64,000 nt of DNA from Candidatus Gastranaerophilales bacterium (GCA_947626225.1 CANQRH010000007.1:1-64000); one strand, 5' to 3'; shown: positions 20,245 through 29,508, counted from the stretch's first letter. A program made the numbers and translations. The notes: generated by a model not told the origin, from the sequence alone.

Positions 20245-20607
20245 ATGGGATATATTCACTGCTGCGGCGCTCTGCACAAGACCAGAACGTTTTGTCTTGC
20301 TCCGCAGGATAAATTTTTGCTGTGCGAAGTTGACTATCTCGTCAGATGTCCAATCTGCGGTCATACAGTTGTTCAGCTTACCAGAATTGATGAAGCGGAT
20401 AATATTTCCGTTATACGAAAAATTAATAAGAAGGCTAAAGATTTTTTTTACAAACTAAAATCACATATTCTCTATGAAATAAAACCGATTAAATATAACA
20501 AAATAAATACGGGAAAATTTTACTTAAATTATAACGAATTTGGAGTTAAAAAAAGATGCTATTCAAATCTTAGTTCCCTGAAAATCGGGATAGCCGAAAA
20601 TAAATAA
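20245..20607 (+). CDS. Small CxxC protein, possibly part of element 1
   Basis: MGYIHCCGALHKTRTFC...VRCPICGHTVVQLTR; start 20245. Confidence 0.5.
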   Translation: MGYIHCCGALHKTRTFCLAPQDKFLLCEVDYLVRCPICGHTVVQLTRIDEADNISVIRKINKKAKDFFYKLKSHILYEIKPIKYNKINTGKFYLNYNEFGVKKRCYSNLSSLKIGIAENK

Positions 20608-20632
20608 TATCTAATCCTTAAATTATCTTACT

Positions 20633-20662
20633 CCGGGCGGATTACCCGCCCTTTATTTTTTT
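20633..20662 (+). terminator. Hairpin gggcggattacccgccc + T tract
   Basis: Read directly. Confidence 0.7.
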
Positions 20663-20733
20663 TGGAAATATTATGAATTATTCGGAAAAATTTTTTAGTA
20701 TGCTTTTTATGAATCAAGAAGGAATTAAGAAAA

Positions 20734-21021
20734 ATGGCACTATCTCCGAAGGAATTTCAAGTATTGACTTTGGCTGCATTGGGCTTTTCGGACAAAGAAA
20801 TCGGAAATTTATTAAAAATAGCTTACGGTACTGTCAGAAATCATATAGACAGAACCGTCCTTAAATTAAATGCCCGAAATAAAACCCATGCAGTAATGAT
20901 ATACAAAATGCAAAATAAAAACTGGCTGGAGGATTTCTATGAAACGCATAATTCTACATTGGACTGCAGGTTCTTATTATCCGACGGATTACGAAAAAGA
21001 ACATTACCATTTTTTAGTTGA
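20734..21021 (+). CDS. LuxR-type HTH regulator
   Basis: LSPKEFQVLTLAALGFSDKEIGNLLKIAYGTVRNHIDRTVLKL. Confidence 0.75.
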   Translation: MALSPKEFQVLTLAALGFSDKEIGNLLKIAYGTVRNHIDRTVLKLNARNKTHAVMIYKMQNKNWLEDFYETHNSTLDCRFLLSDGLRKRTLPFFS

Positions 21022-21430
21022 TAAAGACGGCATTGTTCACAACGGAAAGTTTAAACCGGAAGATAATGAATGCTGCAGAATAGGAAAATATGCCGCACAT
21101 ACAGGCGGCGGAAATACCGGAAGTATAGGTGTTGCAATATGTGCTATGGCCGGTTACAAAAGTAAAAATAATACGGGAAATTATCCTATCTTAAAGAAGC
21201 AATTTGAAAGAACAATGGAACTTTGTGCGGAATTGGCAGTGAAATACAAAATTGATATTACCGCACAAACTGTTTTAACTCACTATGAATTCGGAATAAG
21301 AAATCCTAAAACAACGAGTGCGGGAAAAATTGATATTACGTATCTGCCTCCTTATCCTTGGGTGGAAAAAGATGAGGCGGGCAGTTTTATACGCTCAAAA
21401 ATAAAATGGTACAAATTAAAAGGAGTTTAA
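20939..21430 (+). CDS. N-acetylmuramoyl-L-alanine amidase (amidase_2/PGRP), phage endolysin
   Basis: IILHWTAGSYYP...AAHTGGGNTGSIGVAICAM. Confidence 0.85.
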   Translation: MKRIILHWTAGSYYPTDYEKEHYHFLVDKDGIVHNGKFKPEDNECCRIGKYAAHTGGGNTGSIGVAICAMAGYKSKNNTGNYPILKKQFERTMELCAELAVKYKIDITAQTVLTHYEFGIRNPKTTSAGKIDITYLPPYPWVEKDEAGSFIRSKIKWYKLKGV

Positions 21431-21431
21431 G

Positions 21432-22934
21432 ATGGAAACGGCATATTACAATCTTTCAGGCGGTATTAATCAAGCTTTAACCAAAACAGAGCTGGGTATT
21501 GATACCAAAAAAATATACTGGACGGATTCAGAGAATATTGAAATTTTTGAAAACCGCGGGATTTGTAAACAAAACGGTAATACTTTAAAATTAGAAATCG
21601 GAGAAGAAATTACCGGAATATCGGAACTTTCCGCATACGATGAAACCAAACTCGTTATAACTTCAATATCAGGTAAAATTTATATTTATGACGGTATAAG
21701 TACGGTACTTGTTGACAAAACTCTGGAAGGAGTTGAGCCGGTATTTCAATCTTTTCTGAACGGTATACTTGTTATGACGGAAAAGGACGGCCTTTTCTAT
21801 ATCAAAAATAATTCAACATATGACGTTGTCGAATGCGAATTGAATGACCTTGAGAAAAACAAACTTAAAGGTGCTGTTATAACGGTTTACAAAGGACGGG
21901 TATGGGCAGCTAAAGATGCAACGATATATTATTCGGCACTCGGAAGTTACAGCGATTTTACAACGGAGAATGATGCCGGATACATAAATGAATTTCATAC
22001 CGATACGGGTTCAATTACGGCTTTAAAACCTTATAAAGATTATCTTGCAATATACAAAAATAACAGTGTTTATCTCTTAACCGGAACAAGTAAAGACGAT
22101 TTTGCCATAATGCCCTTTGCAAATAAAGGTGCGGTATCGCAAAACGCTATCGTAAATGTTGAAAATAAACAATATTTTTTGAGCAACGGGATATTTGCGC
22201 TTGAACAGGTCGGAGAACTTAACCAAATTCAGCTCGGAAGTGAAATATCTTTAAAAATTAAGCCGGAATTTTCATATTTTATAAATTTAGATAAAACAAT
22301 ATGCCTGCATTATGAAAACAGAAATCAGATATGGTATTTCTTCCCTTATTCCGGAGAAAAATATTTTCATACGGTTTGGATAAATGATTATGTCAATAAA
22401 GCTTGGTATAAGCGTGTAATTCCGCAGGATATCACAACTGCTTGTGTATACGGAGGAAAAATCCATACCGCCGATAAAGACGGAAATATATATATAGAAG
22501 ATTACGGAACGACATTTAACGGGACGCCCGTAAAGTTTATGTGGAAATCTCCGTTTTTGGCGATAACAACCCCGCATCACAGAAAAATAATTGATGAATT
22601 TTATTTTCTTCTGGACACGGAATATGATAATAATTTTAACTTCTCGGTTTATAAAGATTATGACAGCGAGTTTTCCGATGATGCGGAGACAATATATTCC
22701 GTGCATCAGGATCATTTAATCTGGGCTGATGAAAATACATCGGATTCTTTGCCCTGTCATTGGACGCCGGATGATTCTATAGTCCCTGTATGGTCAATAA
22801 ATAAAGATACGCTGGAGAAAGCCGAAATATCGGAATCAAATTATTCCGTACAGTTGTGCGTTCAGGGAGATGACTATATTCATTCCTGTGCGATTATCGG
22901 TCTTCAATTCAGAGAAGTTTATAACGATGATTAA
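21432..22934 (+). CDS. Phage neck/tail protein, P22 gp10-like position (homologue of 59138-60688)
   Basis: Similar length, composition and neighbourhood to element 2 protein. Confidence 0.5.
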   Translation: METAYYNLSGGINQALTKTELGIDTKKIYWTDSENIEIFENRGICKQNGNTLKLEIGEEITGISELSAYDETKLVITSISGKIYIYDGISTVLVDKTLEGVEPVFQSFLNGILVMTEKDGLFYIKNNSTYDVVECELNDLEKNKLKGAVITVYKGRVWAAKDATIYYSALGSYSDFTTENDAGYINEFHTDTGSITALKPYKDYLAIYKNNSVYLLTGTSKDDFAIMPFANKGAVSQNAIVNVENKQYFLSNGIFALEQVGELNQIQLGSEISLKIKPEFSYFINLDKTICLHYENRNQIWYFFPYSGEKYFHTVWINDYVNKAWYKRVIPQDITTACVYGGKIHTADKDGNIYIEDYGTTFNGTPVKFMWKSPFLAITTPHHRKIIDEFYFLLDTEYDNNFNFSVYKDYDSEFSDDAETIYSVHQDHLIWADENTSDSLPCHWTPDDSIVPVWSINKDTLEKAEISESNYSVQLCVQGDDYIHSCAIIGLQFREVYNDD

Positions 22935-22983
22935 CACCACTCATACAAGTTAGTAGAAAGCAAAACAGAAAGGAAACAGAAAA

Positions 22984-23838
22984 ATGACAGGAAATTCTTA
23001 CTCGGCATTTATTCCCGAAATCTGGAGCCAGAAGCTTAACAACATGCTTGAAAAAGAATGTGTAATGCTTCAATGTGTAAACAGAAATTGGGAAGGTGAA
23101 ATTAAAAATCAGGGTGATAAGGTAAAAATTATTACTCCTGCTGCCGTTACCGTTTCAACGCTCGGAACTTCCAATATCTCTTACAGCGAGCTTGAACCGA
23201 CATCTGCTGAACTGGTAATTGATCAGAAAAAATTCTTTGCATTCAAAATTAATGATGTGGCATCAGTTCAGGCTAATACCGATATTATGGAAGCACATCT
23301 TAAAAATGCAAGAAAAGCCATTGAAGAAGTTCAGGATGCTTATTTGTTATCACAGCATGCAAACGTTGATTCAAATAACGTTGTAGGCTCTGATGAGGCT
23401 CCGGTTGCACTTGACAAGACCACCATTTACTCTCAATTTGTAAAACTCGCATTATGTCTGAAAAATTCTGATGCCGTAACGGCAGGCACCCGTCCATGGG
23501 TTGTAATTAACCCGACAATCGAATCTTATCTGCTTCAAAGTTCCGAATTTATCGGAGCTCACAATGTAGCTGATGAAACATTAAGGGAAGGTGCTATCGG
23601 AAGGATTGCAGGCATGGATGTTCTCGTAAGCACAAATTTAACTGAAGTAAGCGAAAAATATTATGTGCTTGCGGGAACAAATGAAGCAATTACATTTGCA
23701 TCACAGCTTGCCAAAATTGAAAGCCTGAGAGATAAAGACAGTTTCTCCGATTTGGTCAGAGGTCTTTATTTGTACGGTGCAAAAACGGTACAGCCGAAAG
23801 CACTCGCTAAAATGGTTGTATCAGTTCCGAAAGCATAG
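22984..23838 (+). CDS. Major capsid protein
   Basis: CVNRNWEGEIKNQGDKVKI and YLYGAKTVQPKALAKM shared with 57221-58102. Confidence 0.85.
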   Translation: MTGNSYSAFIPEIWSQKLNNMLEKECVMLQCVNRNWEGEIKNQGDKVKIITPAAVTVSTLGTSNISYSELEPTSAELVIDQKKFFAFKINDVASVQANTDIMEAHLKNARKAIEEVQDAYLLSQHANVDSNNVVGSDEAPVALDKTTIYSQFVKLALCLKNSDAVTAGTRPWVVINPTIESYLLQSSEFIGAHNVADETLREGAIGRIAGMDVLVSTNLTEVSEKYYVLAGTNEAITFASQLAKIESLRDKDSFSDLVRGLYLYGAKTVQPKALAKMVVSVPKA

Positions 23839-24087
23839 GTGAGAATTATGTTTAAAAACTTGAAAACAGTAATTAAAGAGCTGGCTAAAACTGCCGTCAT
23901 AAAAGCCGAAGAAGCACTCGGAAGCTCTGAAGGACGACAGAAAAAGGAAATGGCAGTTAAATATATTATTAACGATATTCCTGTGCCGGCTGTGTTAAAA
24001 CCGTTCGTAAGGATTTTGCTGTCTTCTTTTATAGATGATGCAATTGAATTTGCGAATATATGGAGGTGCTATGAACAACATGAATAA
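23839..24087 (+). CDS. Small phage protein
   Basis: ORF in operon between capsid and scaffold-like gene. Confidence 0.45.
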   Translation: MRIMFKNLKTVIKELAKTAVIKAEEALGSSEGRQKKEMAVKYIINDIPVPAVLKPFVRILLSSFIDDAIEFANIWRCYEQHE

Positions 24088-24658
24088 TATTCCGTCCGAA
24101 GCCGTAAGTCAAAATACGACAGGAGAACAGACGCTTGACAGTATTAAACAAACAGCGGTTCAAAACGTCAAATCAATCGAAAATCTTGTTAATTCCGGAG
24201 CTTTGACACAAGAACAAGGACAAAATTTAATGAATTATGTTACACAAAAGGCGTTTGAAATGTACACATCAGCTCAAAATCCGGAACCCGTCGGAAATGT
24301 TTTGGCTAATATGCCCGAATTTTTCAATAAAGACGGCAGAACAGATGTTTTTGATTATTTGAAAAACTCTAATGTCGATTTTGATGAGGACGAAATCTCG
24401 AAAATATCATCGCTTGTGGAAAAGTTGGAAAATTCCGCAGTGGAAAGATATTTACGGGAACTTGAACACGAAAAAACATTAAACAGCGAAAATGAAACCG
24501 CTAAGCAAAAACTTCGTGCAAATGCACAGAATGCGTTTGCTAACGGTGCGGAAAATCTGGTTTTCACTCGTGAACAAATCGGCAAAATGAGTGGTGCGGA
24601 ATTTGCTAAGCACGAACGTGCTATTATGGATCAACTAAGAAAAGGTCTTATAAAATAG
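24071..24658 (+). CDS. Putative scaffold protein
   Basis: Charged helical; C-terminus EQIGKMSGAEFAKHERAIMDQLRKG resembles element 2 scaffold PEQLAKMSAQDYNKAVQKYG. Confidence 0.5.
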   Translation: MNNMNNIPSEAVSQNTTGEQTLDSIKQTAVQNVKSIENLVNSGALTQEQGQNLMNYVTQKAFEMYTSAQNPEPVGNVLANMPEFFNKDGRTDVFDYLKNSNVDFDEDEISKISSLVEKLENSAVERYLRELEHEKTLNSENETAKQKLRANAQNAFANGAENLVFTREQIGKMSGAEFAKHERAIMDQLRKGLIK

Positions 24659-24680
24659 CAATATTCAAAATCTTTAACGG

Positions 24681-24713
24681 AAAAACAGTCTTTTTTTAAG
24701 ACTGTTTTTCTTT
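24681..24713 (+). terminator. Hairpin aaaacagtcttttttt-aagactgttttt
   Basis: Stem plus T tract inside phage operon. Confidence 0.65.
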
Positions 24714-24732
24714 AAAGACGGAAAGGAAAATT

Positions 24733-25371
24733 ATGAAATATTTAGAACTGATAAATAAATGTTTAGTTGAGCTGAACTATAAAAAAGTCGGAAGTTTCAG
24801 CGAACTTATAAAAAATGAGCATAAAAAACTTCAAAATATATTGAATGTAATTAACTCTGAAGTTTGTACATCAGCCCGCTGGGATTTCCTTTTAAGAAAA
24901 AAGGAAATGACAATACCCGCAAATACTCCGGAGATAGAAAATAATATTGAAGGAAGAATTGAAACGGTAATTATTGACGGTGTGGTATACTGTTATTGTG
25001 CCGATTTTGAGCAATTTTTAACAAATTCACAGCCGGAGGGCACATACGGTTTGTTCAATGATAAAATTCTTTTACCGATGTTTCCAAAGGAGAAAAAAGT
25101 ACAAATCGTTTACTATACAAAAAATTGTGCAAAAAATTCTCAGGGAGAAGAAAAATTATTGCTTGAAAATGCCGATGATGAATCTTTAATTCCGGAGCCT
25201 TTTGTTGAACCTCTTTTGGTATACGGTTCGTGTATGCGGCTGAAGGGAAATCCGCAAAGCATACATTTTAACTATTGGCTGAGTATGTATAAAGATGCTC
25301 TTGCAAATCTTCATTCAAGAGTTTCGGCAGTTGTTGATAATGCTCCGACCGTAAAAATGTTTAGAAAATAG
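24733..25371 (+). CDS. Head-tail connector / tail accessory factor (P22 gp4-like)
   Basis: Counterpart of 58449-59105. Confidence 0.55.
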   Translation: MKYLELINKCLVELNYKKVGSFSELIKNEHKKLQNILNVINSEVCTSARWDFLLRKKEMTIPANTPEIENNIEGRIETVIIDGVVYCYCADFEQFLTNSQPEGTYGLFNDKILLPMFPKEKKVQIVYYTKNCAKNSQGEEKLLLENADDESLIPEPFVEPLLVYGSCMRLKGNPQSIHFNYWLSMYKDALANLHSRVSAVVDNAPTVKMFRK

Positions 25372-25585
25372 CCGGTTATGCACTAAACATTTTCGTTATT
25401 TCTTTCGTTATATTTGCACGTAATATAACAAAATACTGTATCCGCAAAAAAAACAGGAAGTTTAAAAATTCATTTTCCCCTCCTGTTAAGATTTACACTA
25501 GCCGAAATATAAATAGCATGCCTATTATATAATTTTTTCTTCAAAAACACAAATTATATAAAAATTTGTAACGAAAATACATATT

Positions 25586-26017
25586 ATGAAACAAATAACA
25601 CAACAGCAAAAAAACTTTGTAACCGAATATATAAAGACATTGGACGGGGAGCTTTCCGCTCAAAAAGCGGGTTACAAATCCAAAAATCTTAAAGAAACGG
25701 CTTCCCGTTTGTTGACTGAAGATTTAATAATCAAGGAAATAAAACGTCAATTAAAAGCCCAGATATCTTCTTTGAGGGTGAACAAGGGTTATGTAATACA
25801 AAAACTGTTACAGATATCGGAATTTTCTCTTGAAGAAGAAGATATATTGGACAAAGAAGGAAATTATACCGGCAAGAAGAAGCTTCGGGATACTTCTGCC
25901 GGATTAAAGGCGTTGGAAAGTCTTTGCAAATATTTGGGCTTTATGTCCGAAGAACAGGAAGAATACAAGCAGGCAAAGATTATAACCATTTCCAACTTGG
26001 ATGATAAAAAGATTTAA
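25586..26017 (+). CDS. Terminase small subunit
   Basis: QQQKNFVTEYIKTLDGELSAQKAGYKSKNLKETASRLL. Confidence 0.8.
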   Translation: MKQITQQQKNFVTEYIKTLDGELSAQKAGYKSKNLKETASRLLTEDLIIKEIKRQLKAQISSLRVNKGYVIQKLLQISEFSLEEEDILDKEGNYTGKKKLRDTSAGLKALESLCKYLGFMSEEQEEYKQAKIITISNLDDKKI

Positions 26018-26031
26018 AGAAGGAGAATAAT

Positions 26032-26382
26032 ATGAAAAATACTGATGCAGAGCAGATGTTATTGAACAATGCATCTCTTGATGAGCTTATTAAAATGAGA
26101 ATTGAAAAAGAATTTTTGAACGACATGAAAAAATCGAAAGAAAATCCGCCAAAGAAAGTTTACACTGAAATAAAGACATTACCTAAGGACAAAATATTTT
26201 CAAAACATTCCGTTTACAAGTACTATAACAGAGATACCGGTTGTGAGACTTTTATCAATGGTGTTCAGGCGGAAGCTCTTATAGGCATTCAAGAGCAAGT
26301 AAGAGAAAAAATGCTTAAGGGTGATTTGAGTGCTTTTACAACCGATAATGCTTATATAAAATTTGAAAAAGCGGAATTTTAG
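26032..26382 (+). CDS. Phage hypothetical, likely homologue of 58117-58449
   Basis: FINGVQAEALIGIQEQVREKMLKGD vs FVSGKFIETFIGINQNAREALKTGE. Confidence 0.5.
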   Translation: MKNTDAEQMLLNNASLDELIKMRIEKEFLNDMKKSKENPPKKVYTEIKTLPKDKIFSKHSVYKYYNRDTGCETFINGVQAEALIGIQEQVREKMLKGDLSAFTTDNAYIKFEKAEF

Positions 26383-26383
26383 T

Positions 26384-26878
26384 ATGCCAAGATTTGTATC
26401 CCCGTTTGAAAATCCTGCTTATTTGGAGCAGGTCATATTTTTGTATCTTAAATACTCTGCTTTTCTTGATGATGATTATGCACTTAACGGGCAGAAGTTT
26501 TTGGATTATTTTTTCAATCTTCTTCACAGAACCGCTTTTTATGTAATAGTTGAACATGGCATTGTGAGCGGTTTTGTTTATTTGGACAATTTTATAGGAG
26601 ATGCAAACAGGTTTCACAGTGCGGAATTAACAACCTGTTTTGATAAACGGTTTTGGGGAGATTACACCAAAAACTGTGCCCGTCTTTTTCTTGATTTTTG
26701 TTATGAGAAATTTGGATTTAAAAAAATAAAGGCGCTTGTTTATCCGGAAAATGTCAGGGTAAAAACACTTTTAAAATCTGCGGGTTTTGAAAAAGAAGCT
26801 CTTTTAAAATGTGAAACCATGCGAAATAACAGATTACAGGATGTCGAGGTATATTCAAAGTTATACGAAAAATATTGA
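26384..26878 (+). CDS. GNAT-like acetyltransferase
   Basis: KKIKALVYPENVRVKTLLKSAGFEKEALLK. Confidence 0.6.
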   Translation: MPRFVSPFENPAYLEQVIFLYLKYSAFLDDDYALNGQKFLDYFFNLLHRTAFYVIVEHGIVSGFVYLDNFIGDANRFHSAELTTCFDKRFWGDYTKNCARLFLDFCYEKFGFKKIKALVYPENVRVKTLLKSAGFEKEALLKCETMRNNRLQDVEVYSKLYEKY

Positions 26879-26903
26879 CATAAAATTAAAAATTGAATAT
26901 AAT
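26875..26903 (+). promoter_or_regulatory. Consensus sigma70 promoter TTGACA-17-TATAAT
   Basis: Exact -35 (26875-26880) and -10 (26898-26903). Confidence 0.85.
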
Positions 26904-26910
26904 GCACATT

Positions 26911-27372
26911 ATGAAAAAATGGTTTATTTTGCTGCTTACGTTAATAGTCATACAAATATCCGCTTCAGCGGAAGTAATACCTCCCCGCGGAAGTATAATG
27001 ACTAAAGAAACTCATCCGGTATTTTGGAGTTATCTGGAGAATTACTCAAACTCATTGAAAAAGGCATTTGAAGCAAGTCATATGTTCAGATTGCGCGGTT
27101 TTGGTGCAAGTTATTATTTTATCATCACCCCTGACGGCGAAATAAAAGATATGCGTAATAAAATCTATCAGAATAAGTATTTCAATGAGAAAGTAAAAGA
27201 AATAATATTGTCTGTAAAGCCTGAGCCTTTCTACAAAGATATGGAAGCTGATGATTTATTCGTGAGTGTATTCCTCGGTTATGCAAAATATGATGATTTA
27301 AGTATAAACCTTGGCTGGCATCCAAAATATGAACGGGAAATTTTTAATATTACCATAATATTAAATAAATAA
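26911..27372 (+). CDS. Exported TonB-C-like protein, paralogue A1 (candidate immunity)
   Basis: Start MKKWFILLLTLIVIQISASAEV; track start 26893 lies inside the promoter. Confidence 0.7.
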   Translation: MKKWFILLLTLIVIQISASAEVIPPRGSIMTKETHPVFWSYLENYSNSLKKAFEASHMFRLRGFGASYYFIITPDGEIKDMRNKIYQNKYFNEKVKEIILSVKPEPFYKDMEADDLFVSVFLGYAKYDDLSINLGWHPKYEREIFNITIILNK

Positions 27373-27401
27373 TAAATTTAAATTGAATAAAATGTAATGA
27401 T

Positions 27402-27452
27402 TGCTATACTCATGCTGATGATACAAAAGTCAGGTGGTGGCGGGGCGATTGA
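27402..27452 (+). pseudogene. 3' scar of a lipase-like effector gene (CYTHADDTKVRWWRGD*)
   Basis: Nucleotides gctatactcatgctgatgatacaaaagtcagg match 3' end of 28030-28953 (gctatactcgtgctgacggtacaaaagtcagg), same frame. Confidence 0.75.
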
Positions 27453-27478
27453 TAATAAAATAAAAACATAAGTATAAT
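27449..27478 (+). promoter_or_regulatory. sigma70 promoter TTGATA-18-TATAAT
   Basis: -10 ends 7 nt before ATG 27486. Confidence 0.75.
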
Positions 27479-27485
27479 ATCTGAT

Positions 27486-27947
27486 ATGAAAAAACTAATT
27501 CTTATTATAATAACTCTAATATTTATGCAAATTGCCGTATCGGCGGAAGTAATACCTCCCCGCGGAGGTATAATGACCAAAGAAACTCATCCGGTATTTT
27601 GGAGTTATCTGGAAAATTACTCAAACTCATTGAAAAAGGCATTTGAAGCAAGTCATATGCTCAGATTGCGCGGTTTTGGTGCGAATTATGAATATATTAT
27701 TACTCGTGACGGCGAAATAAAAGATATGCGCAATACAATCTATCAGAATGAGTATTTCAATGAGAAAGTAAAAGAAATAATATTGTCTGTAAAGCCTGAA
27801 CCTTTCTACAAAGATATGGAAGCTGATGATTTATTCGTGAGTGTATTCCTCGGTTATGCAAAATATGATGATTTAAGTATAAACCTTGGCTGGCATCTAA
27901 GATATGATCGGGAAATTTTTAGCATTACCATAATATTAAATAAATAA
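27486..27947 (+). CDS. Exported TonB-C-like protein, paralogue A2
   Basis: Near-identical to A3; signal peptide. Confidence 0.75.
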   Translation: MKKLILIIITLIFMQIAVSAEVIPPRGGIMTKETHPVFWSYLENYSNSLKKAFEASHMLRLRGFGANYEYIITRDGEIKDMRNTIYQNEYFNEKVKEIILSVKPEPFYKDMEADDLFVSVFLGYAKYDDLSINLGWHLRYDREIFSITIILNK

Positions 27948-27978
27948 TAAATTAAAAAAATTTATAAATCTTTTGAAC

Positions 27979-28006
27979 CTCCGATTTGGAGGTTTAGTTT
28001 TGTTAC
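27979..28006 (+). terminator. Hairpin aacctccgatttggaggtttagtttt, copy 1
   Basis: 7-bp stem and T-rich tail. Confidence 0.7.
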
Positions 28007-28029
28007 AAAAAACGAAAGGAGAAACAATA

Positions 28030-28953
28030 ATGGAACAACATTCAGGTAAAAATTTTAACGGTTTTCTTTCCTCTTCGGAAGAAAAACATAAGAACGGAAA
28101 TATATACAAGGAGCTTTGTCAGGTATCAAATGAAATGTCAAAGGCGAAAAACAAAGGCAAGCAGCTGAAAAACGGCTGGACAGTCATAGACAACTATCGG
28201 GATAAAAAATCAAATTTTAAAGGTGTGCTGTACGGAAAAGACGGTCAGTATGCCATAACTTTTGTCGGCACCGATCCAAAGAGTATAAAAGATCATGCTG
28301 CTAATTTGAAAATGGTGGTTACCGGAGACAGCCCTCAGATAAAACAAGCAGAAAATTTTGCAAAAGACATGTTTTATCGTTATCCTGAAATAAATAAAGA
28401 TAACACCGTATCCTTGGGACATTCCGAAGGCGGAACGGAAGCTACCACAGTAGGTTTAGGCCATGGGTTGAAAACATATACATTCAATCCTTACGGAGTG
28501 TGGAAAAGTAAACTGCCTGAAGATGCCGATTACAGTTTAATTACCAATTATCGTGATGCTCATGATCCGGTATCAAAAACACATGCAAATATAGGTAATA
28601 CATACATTGTTCCAAGCACCCAAAACAAGTTTAAAGAAATAACACCTTTTGGCTGGTTTGGTTCTCATCGTCTTCAAAATATGGGTGATATAACAAAGTC
28701 AATTGAGTTGGAAGATTATAAAAAGAATAATAAATTATTTATTGACCATATTACGGATGCTGAGATTACACGCGAAGATATTGCATCAATGTCCCCTGAT
28801 TTGTTCGGCATTTATGAGTCGGAGATAGATGAAAGATTACGAAACAACCAAATATATTCTGAAAATCAATTGAGAGGACGTGCACGTTATATTGAAGGCT
28901 ATACTCGTGCTGACGGTACAAAAGTCAGGGGGTATTACAGAAGATTAAACTGA
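28030..28953 (+). CDS. Alpha/beta-hydrolase, lipase-like putative effector
   Basis: GHSEGG nucleophile elbow; YAITFVGTDPKS; no signal peptide; C-terminus GYTRADGTKVRGYYRRLN; true start 28030 with aaggag RBS. Confidence 0.7.
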   Translation: MEQHSGKNFNGFLSSSEEKHKNGNIYKELCQVSNEMSKAKNKGKQLKNGWTVIDNYRDKKSNFKGVLYGKDGQYAITFVGTDPKSIKDHAANLKMVVTGDSPQIKQAENFAKDMFYRYPEINKDNTVSLGHSEGGTEATTVGLGHGLKTYTFNPYGVWKSKLPEDADYSLITNYRDAHDPVSKTHANIGNTYIVPSTQNKFKEITPFGWFGSHRLQNMGDITKSIELEDYKKNNKLFIDHITDAEITREDIASMSPDLFGIYESEIDERLRNNQIYSENQLRGRARYIEGYTRADGTKVRGYYRRLN

Positions 28954-28983
28954 TTGACAGTAAAACAAAAATCCACGTATAAT
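28954..28983 (+). promoter_or_regulatory. sigma70 promoter TTGACA-18-TATAAT
   Basis: -35 begins one base after the effector stop codon; -10 ends 7 nt before ATG 28991. Confidence 0.85.
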
Positions 28984-28990
28984 ATCTGAT

Positions 28991-29452
28991 ATGAAAAAAC
29001 TAATTCTTATTATATTAACTCTAGTATTTATGCAAACTGTCGTATCGGCGGAAGTAATACCTCCCCGCGGAGTTAAACCGACAAAGGAGACCAATCCGGT
29101 ATTTTGGAGTTATCTGGAGAATTATTCAAACTCATTGAAACAAGCATTTGAAGCAAGTCATATGTTCAGATTGCGCGGTTTTGGTGCGAATTATGAATAT
29201 ATTATTACTCGTGACGGCGAAATAAAAGATATGCGCAATACAATCTATCAGAATGAGTATTTTAATGAGAAAGTAAAAGAAATAATATTGTCTGTAAAGC
29301 CTGAACCTTTCTACAAAGATATGGAAACTAATGAGATGTACATGAGTGTATTCCTCGGTTATGCAAAATATGATGATCAACGTATAAGTGTTGGTTGGCA
29401 TCTAAGATATGAACGGGACATTTTTAGCATTACCATAATATTAAATAAATGA
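28991..29452 (+). CDS. Exported TonB-C-like protein, paralogue A3
   Basis: Same family as A1/A2; follows the lipase. Confidence 0.75.
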   Translation: MKKLILIILTLVFMQTVVSAEVIPPRGVKPTKETNPVFWSYLENYSNSLKQAFEASHMFRLRGFGANYEYIITRDGEIKDMRNTIYQNEYFNEKVKEIILSVKPEPFYKDMETNEMYMSVFLGYAKYDDQRISVGWHLRYERDIFSITIILNK

Positions 29453-29477
29453 TAAATTAAAAAAAATTATAAATCTT

Positions 29478-29508
29478 TTGAACCTCCGATTTGGAGGTTT
29501 AGTTTTGT
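29478..29508 (+). terminator. Hairpin aacctccgatttggaggtttagtttt, copy 2
   Basis: Direct-repeat copy of 27979-28006. Confidence 0.7.

Noticed and set aside
26893-26910. Upstream TTG start for A1 given by the ORF track
   Set aside because: It lies inside the consensus promoter and the signal peptide begins at ATG 26911.
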